From: Adineta vaga
Lineage: Eukaryota > Rotifera
Reading direction: 5' to 3'
DNA length: 64,000 bases
NCBI GenBank assembly: GCA_021613535.1
Contig: CP075497.1
Coordinates: 8,370,001-8,434,000, forward strand
The notes under the pieces are model-generated. The model did not search any database, was not told the origin of the DNA, and saw nothing but the letters and a program-made list of their open reading frames with translations. Both the position numbers and the translations under genes were made by a program. Below, one piece after another: positions 1 through 10,585 of the stretch. Each line of letters starts with the position of its first letter. Positions within the stretch are counted from its first letter, which is position 1.

Positions 1-297
1 AAGTTCTCGAGCAAGATGATCTTGATTTCGAAGATCTTCATAAAGTTCTCCATCAAATTTTTCTAAATAACTATCAGAAAGGATATTATTAAGAACAGGT
101 CCAAGAAGAATGTCACGTTGTGAATCAGTCGTAATCGAAATCGAATCAGGTGAATTCTGTTCAGTTGTTTTCGTCGTCGTCGATGTTGCTGAAACTAATA
201 CTGTTGAACGTGTAGGTGACGTATACAAGAAATGAAATCGATTTAATAAACGTCGAACATTAGTTAAATGTTCGAAGACAGTGAATAGTGCGAGCAT
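1..297 (-). CDS. 5' part of an unidentified gene, cut by the window edge
   Basis: The minus strand is open for 99 codons from an ATG at 297 to base 1 with no stop. An in-frame TAA lies just upstream at 312-310, so this ATG is the first available start unless an intron intervenes. The N-terminal 30 residues look helical and amphipathic. A Ser/Thr-rich linker follows, then a second helical stretch rich in Leu and Asp/Glu. Codon use resembles the other genes here. No family was recognised, and the remainder lies outside the window. Confidence 0.5.
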   Translation of the reverse strand, partial: MLALFTVFEHLTNVRRLLNRFHFLYTSPTRSTVLVSATSTTTKTTEQNSPDSISITTDSQRDILLGPVLNNILSDSYLEKFDGELYEDLRNQDHLAREL

Positions 298-1706
298 CAA
301 GTCTTCTCGTTAATGTCTGATTTCTCATATAGTTTCTCCATACCATCTGTTGCTTTTTCTTCTTCGAATATAATTACCATTTGATGACAATAACATAAAG
401 CTTATTTTATCGCTTCGTCGCTTATTTGTCTTCTTCTTCTATTTTAATACAATAGTTTTCCTCCTCTCTCTTTTAGCCATCACCGTCCTCGAACGCCGAT
501 TCACTATTAAAAGATATTGAACATTGACAAGATATTTTATTAGACAGACTCAATTATCTGTATAATGAACTATGTTATTATCACAACTTTCAAGTAAAAT
601 ATCCCCAAGAATAACTAATACAATCTATTCATGAAGAAATAGTTGTGCATTTATCAGCCAAACAACCATCCAAAGAAATTTTGAACCTTATTGAACAATT
701 TCATGATCGACTTTCAATTCGAACGTATCGTCATTCATCATTGCGTGACAATTCAATCAATAATCAATTTCAAAATTTATTTTCAAACAACCGATTATTA
801 ACAATTATTTGGGCTGATCATGAAAATCTTCCTTAAATGTTTCATTCAAAATTGAATCTCAACACAGAACAATCAATTGTCAAGCATCTTACTAATAAAT
901 TAGCAAATAACAATTAAATGTCATATTTTTTTCTACCAATGACATTCAGTTTTATTTTTCTTTAAACATTTGCTAAGAATGATGCGACTTAGATCTCTAT
1001 ATGTGTAGAGAAGAAAAAAAGAAACAGATCAACATTTAGTAAGAGTTCATGTGTTGTTTTTTCTCGTAATTCAAGTACACCCGCTCCCATTATAACACCT
1101 CCTACTATTTTTCTCATTGTCTCTACTTCAAAATCATAGCGAAAAGAAAACAACAAGAAAGAAACTTAAAGTAACGAAAGAAGAAAAAAAATGAGTAGTA
1201 ATGAGAATCTAGGAGTGAAACATAAATAACTTATTGTCATATTTAAGACGCGCAAGCATGTGTGTACGTGTATGCGCTGACGACATCACTAACGAGTATG
1301 TTTACATAGATTGTGATACTACTGCATCAAAGCCGAGAGACGTAAGAAAAAAGGGATGAAAAGAATAGAAAAAAAACATCGATTCTCCTAGACTTTTTCT
1401 ATCGTTATTTGTTGCACAGAAAGCTTCGTTCTGTTCTCTTTTTTCTTCTCAGTACCAGGATAGACCAGAAGCGTAAAAGAAAAAAAAATTGCCTATTACT
1501 CTCAAAGTCTTCGTGTTCTTCTTTTCCTCTTTCAGAAATAAAGATCATGCAAAGATAAAATTTCAATCTTTTCTTTTTCTTCTTCCCCTAATAATATTAA
1601 CTATTTATAATCTATCTAACAAAACGTGTACTAATTTATTCATTTTTTCAATTTATCGTATATCAGATATTGTTTCAATCAATCTTTTCCATATTTCACT
1701 CTGTAG
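298..1706. other. Non-coding stretch upstream of ADSL
   Basis: AT-rich DNA between the partial minus-strand gene and ADSL. Positions 615-836 hold an open stretch of about 73 codons without an ATG that ends in a stop. It could be a decayed exon or chance, and no family was recognised. The rest is A/T runs and polypyrimidine tracts with no supported gene. Confidence 0.5.
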
Positions 1707-4419
1707 ATGTCGGATTCAACAACAACAACAACAACAACAACGACAAATGAGAGCCAAAAAAGTTCAATTATATCGGATTTTACGAATGTTACACAATCAG
1801 CAGCTGCCGAACAACAACCTTCGATAAAAAGTGCTCGATCTTCGATTTTATTAAATGGACCTAGTATGAAAGATCAATCATCATCATCATTTACAGTATC
1901 TCTTGATGATCGTTCAAAATATCGTTCACCATTAGTTTCACGTTATGCATCCGTAGAGATGAGTTTCAATTTTAGTGAAGTCAAAAAGTTTTCGACTTGG
2001 CGACGACTTTGGTATTGGCTGGCACATTGTCAGAAAGTATTTCATCGATAGATTTTCTTTCGAGAATTATTGTTCAATTTAACCTTTTCTCTAGCAACTT
2101 GGTTTGGATATTACTGATGAACAATTAGAGGAAATGCAAAAAAATTTAACGAATATTGATTTCGATGTTGCAGAAGCTGAAGAACGTCGACGACGACATG
2201 ATGTTATGGCACATGTACATACATTTGCTCGTTGTTGTCCAAAAGCATCACCTATTATTCATCTTGGTGCGACATCAGCTTTTGTTGGAGACAATGCTGT
2301 ATGAATTTTCTTCTTTCTAATTGTATTAAGTCTTCCTATTTAAATTAAATGTAGGATTTAATCGTAATGAAAGATGCATTCGATATACTTATTGTTAAAG
2401 TAAACAAATGAAGGAATATTCGTATTTAATTAGTATGAATTTGGCTTTGTTTTTGTGTCTAGCTTGTGCGATGTATTCAACGTTTATCTCAATTTGCACA
2501 AGAATATGCCTGTTTACCAACACTTGGCTATACACATATGCAGTATGTTATTGTTTTTTTTGAGTATTTGAAAGAATTAATTTCATTTATTTTTAAAAAC
2601 ATTTGGCGACAAATAATTTGTATTCGTTGTTTTTTCTATAGAGAAAAAATATATCATAGCATGTCTGACACTTCAGATTCACTTGAGTATTATAGACATA
2701 AAAATAGAGGATTTTCTCTATTCAACGTTTCTCCTCGTTAAGAACATTTCATCTAGAACAAAAACAAAGATGAGAAATTAGCTTGGTTATATAAAATTCT
2801 GGATGTTTCTCATGTCAAATATCACATTTCATCAAATAAACATACGATTTCCTTCTTCTTCTTCTTCTTTTTTTTATATATGAGGAGACTAGTTACTAAT
2901 AACTGATTCCATACCGTTCTTTATTTTGTTCTATTACAATAGAGGAAACCAATAGTATTATGTTTTCGTAATTTTGTTTTTCTCTGTAAAGGCCAGCACA
3001 ATTAACAACTGTTGGTAAACGAGCATGTATATGGATTCAAGATCTATTAATGGATTTGAAAAATTTCGATCGTATGAAAAGACAATTGAAATTTCGTGGT
3101 GTCAAAGGAACAACTGGTACACAAGCATCATTTCTTCAATTATTTAATGGTGATCATTCGAAAGTAATGAAAACTATTATGTAAATAAGTATTGAAATCT
3201 ATATTTCGTAAAATAGGTTGAAGATCTTGATCGAATGGTAACTGAAATGGCTGGATTTTCGAAGTAAATTCCATTGAAAAATTGTGTTCGTTGAACTCTT
3301 TGATTTGATATGATTCTAGAGCATTTATTATTTGTGGTCAAACTTATACTCGTAAACTTGATGCTGAAGTAGTCAGTGTTCTGGCAAGTTTCGGTGGTTC
3401 CATTCATAAGGTTAATTCAATAAAGTTTATTTCATTATTAAAATAATCAAAATTCTTTCGTAGATGTGTACGGATATTCGTCTATTAGCTAGTTTGAAAG
3501 AAATCGAAGAACCATTTGAAATGGAACAGATCGGTAGGAATATTCAGATATGTGTATCTCTACAACTCATTTTCTATTGCTTCTTTTCGAATAGGTTCAA
3601 GTGCGATGCCCTATAAGCGTAATCCAATGAGATGTGAACGATGTTGTTCACTTGCACGTCATTTGATGACATTAATTAATGATCCACTGGGGACACATTC
3701 AGTTCAATGGATGGAACGAACATTAGATGATAGCGCTAATAAGTAAGTGAGAGAGATAAAGAACAGCCAAGAATAGAAATATATTTTTCAAAAAATTTAT
3801 GCTATTTAGACGTATTTGCATTCCTGAAGCTTTTCTAACTGCTGATATTATTTTATTCACATTACAAAATATTTCCGAAGGTCTTGTTGTTTATCCGAAA
3901 GTAAGACAAAGATAAAATGAATGATCACCTTCTCATTTGTCTGGTTTTTCAATTAGGTTATTGATAAGCATATTAAACAAGAATTACCATTTATGGCTAC
4001 AGAAAATATTATTATGGCTATGGTGATGAAATATTTATCTTGCATTTTAAAAGTCATTCGAGTCTGTTTTTAGGTTTCTGCTGGTGGTAATCGACAAGAA
4101 TGTCACGAAAGAATTCGTACTTTATCACAAAAAGCAGCCGAACGTGTGAAAATCGATGGTTTAGATAATGATCTTGTAGAACGTGTCAAAAACGATCCAT
4201 ATTTTACACCCATTGTCAACAAGCTTGATGTTCTTCTTGATGCTAAAACATTTATTGGTCGAGCACCAGAACAGGTAAAGTAGATCATTAGTTTTTTTCT
4301 CAAATTGATCTCATATTATTGTTCGTTAGGTTTATGAATTTATTTCACGTGAAGTTGAACCAACATTAAAGAATTTTTCACCTGTAATCACAACTAAGCC
4401 AACTGATTTAGCTGTTTGA
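1707..4419 (+). CDS. ADSL: Adenylosuccinate lyase
   Basis: Catalyses two fumarate-releasing steps of purine synthesis: SAICAR to AICAR, and adenylosuccinate to AMP. Thirteen exons: 1707-2036, 2095-2298, 2355-2399, 2463-2542, 2992-3163, 3217-3263, 3320-3410, 3464-3533, 3595-3742, 3810-3900, 3957-4022, 4074-4274, 4330-4419. They join in frame to 544 aa. The fumarate-lyase signature [11 protein letters not shown] is at about residues 348-358, and the conserved [11 protein letters not shown] and [11 protein letters not shown] blocks are present. The animal enzyme is about 480-490 aa. The excess is a low-complexity N-terminus of roughly 60 residues with a Thr run from a (ACA)n tract. Intron 4 (2543-2991) is about eight times longer than the others. 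The ATG sits directly behind a pyrimidine-rich TAG acceptor-like site. The gene converges on NSMCE2. Confidence 0.95.
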
Positions 4420-4898
4420 ATCCCAAGCATTTATCCTCGACAAATACAAAAAAAAGATAAACTTTTCATTTACCTCAATACCTTTCTCTATATCGTTTTT
4501 CTTCGGTCTTCATCATTTTGCTGTATATGTCAAAAGTGTTGCATTTTTCTTTTTCTTTTTATATAGAACTAGTCGTTTTAGTCGAACAAAAACACATAAA
4601 CACACACGCACATAAATGTAAGAAAAGAAAACGAAATGTTAGTTGAGAAAAATGAGTCTATATATATATATACATAGTATTTTTTATATAGTGTCCCTGG
4701 TTATTTTAACTATACGAAAATCTTTTTTGTTTCTTCTACTATATTCAATGTATGGCTTTTTTGTTATAAAGCGTTTTGTATTTATATTGAGTAAAATCAA
4801 TGGACGAAAGTCTATGAAAATGAATCGTTGTTCCTATCTGTTTATTCTAATAAGAAACAAAAAACATATACATATATATATATACATAATATCTGAGT
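4420..4898. other. Convergent 3' intergenic region
   Basis: This is the space between the 3' ends of ADSL (+) and NSMCE2 (-). It is A/T-rich with TA microsatellite tracts near 4660-4680 and 4868-4885. It probably holds the two 3'UTRs and polyadenylation sites. No gene is supported. Confidence 0.5.
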
Positions 4899-5888
4899 CT
4901 AAGCGTTGATAAGATCTTTTTCGTTGACAATATTATCACAACCAGTAGATGGACATTTAGCTGGACGTTTCGATTTGCTTTTTTCGGCAATATATTTCAA
5001 TACAGCTGTTTTTTCGTACTTATGTTTACATTTTTTATTTTGCACCGGTGTAACGAATTCTTTTTGTGTTAATGGACATTTGTTGGATACTATTTGTTCA
5101 GTATTATGAGCATTATCATCATCATCATCGTTATCACCATCTATATGAAAACGTAAGTTTTTCTTTCAAAACACAATTCTTTTACCTTGCATTTTAGAAA
5201 TACATTCAACAAAGTCAGCATAACGATTATCAGCATCCATATTGAAGGTATTAGAATCAGGTGGTTTGGTTAATACTTTATGGACTTGATCTTGTAATTT
5301 TTCTAAAATTTCGGTAGTTAATGCAGGTATTTCAATTTGTTCATCAGTTTGAGATTCATCAACTTCCATTTCATTCTCACTATCATCATCATCATCATCA
5401 TCATCAGTATTCGAACGGTTCTTGGAACGACGAACCTCTTCTTGACTTTCGTTTTGTCTATCAATAAATTTTGTCTAAAATTCGAAGAAAAAGAATATTA
5501 TTTATAATCATTTCAATTTGAAGTAGTTTTGTATATAAGTATTTCACCTTTTTCAATTGTGTTCGAGCGTCTTTGATACATTTAGTTGCTTTATCTTCAA
5601 CGTCATTAACACGCACAGCAATTTTCATAAGAACATCAACATATTTTTGACTTTCTAGAAAACAAAAGATAATTATCACCAAACAAATCGATTACTAAAT
5701 TGATAATTACCAGGACATTCTTGCATTTCTTGAGCAACACTTGTCAATGTGGCTATTTGTTTTTCAATCATTGGAAATATTTCCGACCATAGATTAATAG
5801 TTTGATCGATCTCTGTATAATCGATCGAAGAAGAATCAGTTGTTGGTATTATAAACGATGATGAATTAGTGGTTACTCTTGAAGACAT
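4899..5888 (-). CDS. NSMCE2: E3 SUMO-protein ligase NSMCE2 (MMS21/NSE2)
   Basis: This is the SP-RING SUMO ligase subunit of the SMC5/6 complex, which acts in DNA repair and recombination. Four exons on the minus strand: 5888-5711, 5654-5548, 5474-5186, 5140-4899. They give 271 aa with all phases consistent. The N-terminal half is helical, as expected for the SMC5-binding region. An acidic Asp/Glu-rich linker follows (about 105-120 and 192-201). The C-terminal SP-RING at about 213-259 has Cys229, His231, Cys254 and Cys259 in the expected C-x-H and C-x4-C arrangement. Length matches the family (about 250 aa). It shares a short 5' region with the divergently transcribed ZDHHC gene. Confidence 0.88.
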
Positions 5889-6231
5889 TCTACTTTTTTG
5901 AAAATGAATGAAATGGAACAAAAAAGTGTGCCTTATTTTATTTATCTAAATGATTTTTCTGTTGAATATTCAACGAACTAATCATGAAAACACCTAGAGG
6001 TCACTTCAAATCAAACGCGCTACTTGTTCATATGAAATATTCATTGATAGTGGCGTTCTTTTTATTCTTCAACATTTCCATCATGACATGATGTTATGTC
6101 TTCTATTTGATTTGGGCTTATAGATAAAGTCTCATTTTTTCGTCGTAACCGATCATCATTTAACATCTGTTAGATTGAGATTTCGTTTTTTTCTCTATCA
6201 AGTATGTTGTTGTACCATCGGCTCTAACGTT
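5889..6231. promoter_or_regulatory. Divergent intergenic region, NSMCE2 / ZDHHC
   Basis: 343 bp separate the two start codons of divergently oriented genes, so it must hold both promoters. No clear TATA box was seen. Two pyrimidine-rich stretches precede the ZDHHC start. Confidence 0.4.
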
Positions 6232-8922
6232 ATGGTGAAAAAGTGGGAGGTTCGTACGATTTAGTTTTTCGATGTTGAAAAATGAATTCTTTCTTCGTTT
6301 CTTTTCTTGTTGAATAGATTGTTGAAAGTAAAAATCGTTTTTATTGCGATGGAAGATGTTTAACTGGTCGCGATATTGGCATTTTCATCTTTGCACTGAT
6401 CTTAATTACAATCACATCAGGATTATTCTTTGGTTTTGAGTAAAAATTTCATTCTTAGATTTCAATTTCAATTTGAAACAAATATCATTTTAGTTGTCCA
6501 TATCTAGCTCATCGACTTAGTCCAGCTATACCAGTTTTTGCTGCTATTATATTTCTTAGTGTTATTTGTTTTATTGTTCGTACTGCCTGTTCTGATCCAG
6601 GTATTCTTCCACGCGCTACATCTGATGAAGTACTCTATCTCGAAAGATCAAGTAAACACATAAAAACGACCTGTTTTTCTGTCCAAGAATGAATAACATT
6701 ATTTTTTATTCAATAGATATTACCAGTGGTCCAAATAGTGTGGCCTTACCAGGTCGTACCATCGAAGTTCAAATGTATACTGGTCATGTTATTCAATTAA
6801 AATTTTGTTCTACATGTAAAATCTTTCGGCCACCGCGTGTTTCACATTGTTCCCTATGTGATGCATGTATCGGTAAGTGAATAGAAATGAAAATATTCTA
6901 ATCAAGTAATGAGAGATCTTGAAGAGAAAGAAGAGCATGAGTTCGTAAGAATTCTTTTTGTTTTTTGATCTGTCGTCGTCTATAACAATAATAAATAAGA
7001 GAACAAAAACTGATGAGAACAATGATTATGATTGAATAGAAAAGAGAGCTTTTTGAAGATTTGTTAATCGAAGATTTATATTCACAGATGACATGATGAT
7101 TTTCTTGACAATTACTTTGAGTCAAACAAAATTGTTTTTCAAAGCTGCGATACAATAATGTCCAACATTGATTTTTATCGGTATCAAATTGTGTACAACG
7201 AATTTGATTGATTAAATTTGTTCGATTCAAATTAATCCATAATTGTTGATTAGTTTTATTATGATTTAATAATAATAATAAAATTAAATCAAATCGAGTT
7301 AGATTTGTTAATGAAATCAATTCGAAATGATTCGTTTCTTTCGAACATTCATCGATCGCTTTCGGCTAATCAAATATTTCGAATTTATTCATCGATAGAA
7401 AATTAACACGAAAAATACCTGAGTAGTTTGATTGATATTTAATAAACAATATGAATGAGTAGTTGAACATGATGAATTTGTTTGAAATAGATAGAAGAAA
7501 AGAAGAATTGTTAACCACATAATAAAACAAAATAAAAATGCGCTTTCTTTTCTTTTAGCAAATTTTGATCATCATTGGTATGTTAATAAAGGATTTAAAC
7601 TGATCAATTTTATTCCTAGTATTTTAGTCCATGGGTTGGAAATTGTGTTGGCCTACGAAATTACCGCTATTTTTATTTATTCTTATTTTCATTATCAATT
7701 CTTTGTATCTATATCTTAGTGTTTAATGTCATCAATATTATCTTACGTAAGTACAGTTTTTTGACGAAAAACCAAAAAGAGAAGAATTTCGATCTCATTC
7801 GATTCTTCAGGATGACCTGAAATCTGAGTCATTTTCAAGGTCAACATAGAACGTTTTCTCTGAAGTAAAACAAGAATGTCTCATATTCATGGATAATCTT
7901 ATATATTATAATATTTCAATTAGACGTTAGTTATAGCTTGGTCCTAACAGATTTAGTATAGTTTGATAATCTGTTTTTCTAATTCCTTGTCTGCGTGAAA
8001 GATTGTTTTGATGAATATTTTCATTGATTTATTCGAAGCACGATTATCAAAAACATTCCGAGTACTTTGTTTTTTATTGGAGTACAAAGCGTTACAAAGG
8101 AATTTACATGAATAATTTTGAAGATGATTTACAGATAAGATGAGATTAGCTTGAGAAAAACTTTTCATCCTATGATACGTTTTCCAACTAATTGGATATT
8201 TTCATATTCTTTCATAACATTTCAATGAACAATGTTAATCTTTGTTTGAACGAGTTTTATAGAAATAATTTCACCTTCACAGTTATGTTAAATTTAATAA
8301 TAACATAGGTGCACAAGATAAACCATCGTTTGCTGATGCAATTCGTGAAACACCAGCAACAGTTGTCGAAGCATTGATTTGTTTCTTTTCCATCTGGTCT
8401 GTTGTTGGTCTTTGGGGATATCATACATATTTAATTTGTCGTAGTGTAACAACAAATGAAGATGTAAGTTGTGAAAAAAGAATATGAAATTATTTACTCT
8501 ATTGATTTTGATTTATCTTTATATAAGATTAAAGACACTTGGAGTTCATCTCGTCGTGGTGTAACAATGAAAAATCCTTTTTCGAAAGGTAATCCATGTT
8601 TGAATTGTTTCGCAGCATTATGTGGACCATTACCACCAAGTTTTCTTGATCTACGAGCTACTGTTACACCTGATAATAATAATTTTATACATATGGTACC
8701 AACACAAATGACGAATTCGAACAATACTAATGAAACTTCAAGATATCATTTAGATGAACATGACCGTGTGAATAATTATGTAATTTAATTCTTTTCTTGA
8801 ATAAAATTCAAAATTTATTTTTATTTATTTAGCAAGTCTACTCAACTGTAGATTATCCATATTCTGACCGACAACAACAACAACAACAACAACAACAATA
8901 TCCACCGTGTGATTATGTATAA
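6232..8922 (+). CDS. DHHC palmitoyltransferase, ZDHHC9/14/18 type
   Basis: Transfers palmitate to cysteines of target proteins at Golgi or plasma membranes. Nine exons: 6232-6249, 6318-6439, 6494-6651, 6717-6872, 7559-7577, 7628-7746, 8309-8463, 8528-8779, 8833-8922. They give 362 aa with consistent phases. Two N-terminal membrane segments end in the DPGILPRAT motif. The Cys-rich domain follows, with catalytic DHHC at about residues 155-158 and then PWVGNCVG, two further membrane segments, and the TTNED motif. The order and motifs fit the ZDHHC9/14/18 branch. The tail ends in a Gln run from (CAA)n. Exon 5 is only 19 nt. Intron 4 (6873-7558) carries a complete antisense gene. Intron 6 (7747-8308) is also long. 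Confidence 0.93.
6898..7520 (-). CDS. Single-pass membrane protein, C-type-lectin-like; nested in ZDHHC intron 4
   Basis: Two exons on the minus strand, 7520-7419 and 7365-6898, joined by a 53-bp GT-AG intron, give 189 aa. Residues 1-19 form a signal peptide ending near NSSCS. The ectodomain has Cys at about 91, 101, 114, 120 and 128, an LWIN motif, and ends in C-x7-C-x6-ICEY, which resembles the end of a C-type lectin fold. Residues 141-162 are a membrane helix followed by RRRQIKKQK and a short cytosolic tail. The whole gene lies inside an intron of the palmitoyltransferase on the opposite strand. The lectin assignment is tentative, because the domain is short and I see no canonical sugar-binding triplet. 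Confidence 0.6.
7747..8308 (+). other. Long intron of the ZDHHC gene
   Basis: A 562-bp intron, where most introns in this window are about 55 bp. A minus-strand open stretch at 7953-8168 has no recognisable protein character. No gene is supported. Confidence 0.6.
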
Positions 8923-9582
8923 TGTGTCAGATGTTCATGTTTCTTTTTCCTCTTCTTATTTTTTGGATTCCATCTTCTATTGTTTCATGTGAATATTTCT
9001 ATTTCTTATCAAAATAATAAACATGCTTGGCTTTGTTTGTAAATCAAAAAATGAAAGAAGATTTAAAAACTGGAAGTATTTATAAGAGAACGAATTTCGT
9101 TCGAGATGAAAATCTATTTAAAAAGAAAGAGAAGGAAAGGCAGATCTAACAGATTGTGACATTTGAATAGGAGATACATTATTCTTAGTCACGCATAGTA
9201 ATTAATAAATGTAATCAAACGTGTAGCGAGTAGTCTAGGAATATAGCAATATATGTTCACAATAAGATGTAGACATAAAATAAATATTAGAATTTACTGA
9301 AAGTTATTTTTAAGAACGTACCGGAGCGAGAGGACAAAACAATGATTTTTACACATTTATGTACTTAGGAAATACTTAAATCAAGATGTTTAAGTGAGTA
9401 AAAATAAATCATATTCGAAATTCAGAAAATCGATATGTAACTTGAGTATGTTCAATCATACTCAAATATCATCGTGAATGAAGAAAATTTCATATAAATA
9501 TACAGGAAAAAAGGCAAATCTCTATCACAGTAACTTTTCTATTTAACAAACACTTCAATCGTCTACATAAATATTCATCATC
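8923..9582. promoter_or_regulatory. Intergenic, with TATA-like box upstream of the small secreted ORF
   Basis: This stretch holds the 3' flank of the ZDHHC gene, including AATAAT-type polyadenylation signals near 9013. A TATAAATA box at about 9493-9500 lies some 85 bp before the next ATG. Nothing else is supported. Confidence 0.45.
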
Positions 9583-9822
9583 ATGATGGTTTTTACAATT
9601 CCTCTGTTTATTTTTCTCATTTTATCTCTTGGACATGTTTATAGTTATCCATCGGTTGGATTACATAATACAATGATTAATAATAAACATGATCTTAAAG
9701 ATTTCTATTATCAACAAATGCTTAACAATGAAAAGACTTATAAATTATTAAATATGAATAATGAAAAGCAATTTCCATCGTCTTATATTGATTATATTCA
9801 TAAACGATTAATAGATTTCTGA
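9583..9822 (+). CDS. Short secreted peptide precursor, unknown
   Basis: An intronless ORF of 79 aa. Residues 1-21 form a strong signal peptide (hydrophobic core, predicted cut near VYS-YPS). The mature part of about 58 residues has no Cys, is rich in Asn, Lys and Tyr, and carries one dibasic KR site five residues before the end. A TATA-like box at 9493 and AATAAATAAA at about 9850 frame it as a compact transcription unit. It could be a neuropeptide-like or other secreted peptide. No family was recognised. Confidence 0.5.
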   Translation: MMVFTIPLFIFLILSLGHVYSYPSVGLHNTMINNKHDLKDFYYQQMLNNEKTYKLLNMNNEKQFPSSYIDYIHKRLIDF

Positions 9823-10585
9823 AAAAGATTTCTTGTGTTTTCTTTTGATTAATAAATAAAAAGAATTCCTTCAACTGAAACAATAAATTTTAATGAACTA
9901 ATGTTCAGTCGACAGGATAATCTTCTTTTTCTTCTATAAATCTAAACCGGATAGATAAATTTATTTAGAAGCACATATATCTATCTACGTTTCTTTTCTT
10001 TTTCTTCTTCTTCTTCTTTTTCTCTTCTTTCTTTCATAATAATAATAATAAAAAATAAAAATCGAACAGGAAATTATGTTCTTTCTTTCTTTCATTCTTC
10101 TCTTCGTCTCATATTAGTGTTTAAAATTAGTTTTAATAATGAAGATATTCTCACGTCGAAAAAAGCAAATCCGAACTAATTAAAAATTCTATGAGACATC
10201 AATAATTGTTTTATTAGTCGATTCTTACAAGTTTCTTACATGTCAAAATACAAAAGTGGATAAATATGCTTCTTTGATTTTTTTTCTCTCGAGAGACATG
10301 CGTGTTAATTCCATACTCACGCATTTTAGTTCGACAAGTCATGTTATTTTGGCTTTCAGCATCTTATTTCCCTTTTTCTGTCTGCTGCTTATTATCATCA
10401 TTTCTTTTTCTCTCGCTTTTTTTCTTCTCTCTTCTATTCGTTTTATTTTAAACAAAAAAAAAGAAATCTTCTCATCTTCTTTCCACACATTTAGCATTAA
10501 ATTATTGGTAGAATACTAACAAAAGAAGATTTTTTCTTCAAATGTAATCATTTGATTTTATAATTTCAAATCAATCAAGATAAAT
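9823..10585. other. Intergenic region upstream of SLC4
   Basis: A/T-rich with pyrimidine tracts and an (AAT)n stretch near 10038. The open frame at 10256-10519 is almost entirely Leu/Ile/Phe/Ser from T-rich sequence and is not a convincing gene. The stretch presumably includes the SLC4 promoter. Confidence 0.45.

Noticed and set aside
2466-2741. 91-aa ORF over ADSL exon 4
   Set aside because: It is exon 4 read through into intron 4. The downstream part has no family similarity, and splicing to 2992 restores the enzyme.
7953-8168. 71-aa minus-strand ORF in the long ZDHHC intron
   Set aside because: Unlike the neighbouring nested gene it has no signal peptide, domain or splice structure. Chance is likely.
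10256-10519. 87-aa ORF upstream of SLC4
   Set aside because: Made of T-rich runs giving Phe/Leu/Ile/Ser, with no domain, no exon partner and no flanking signals.
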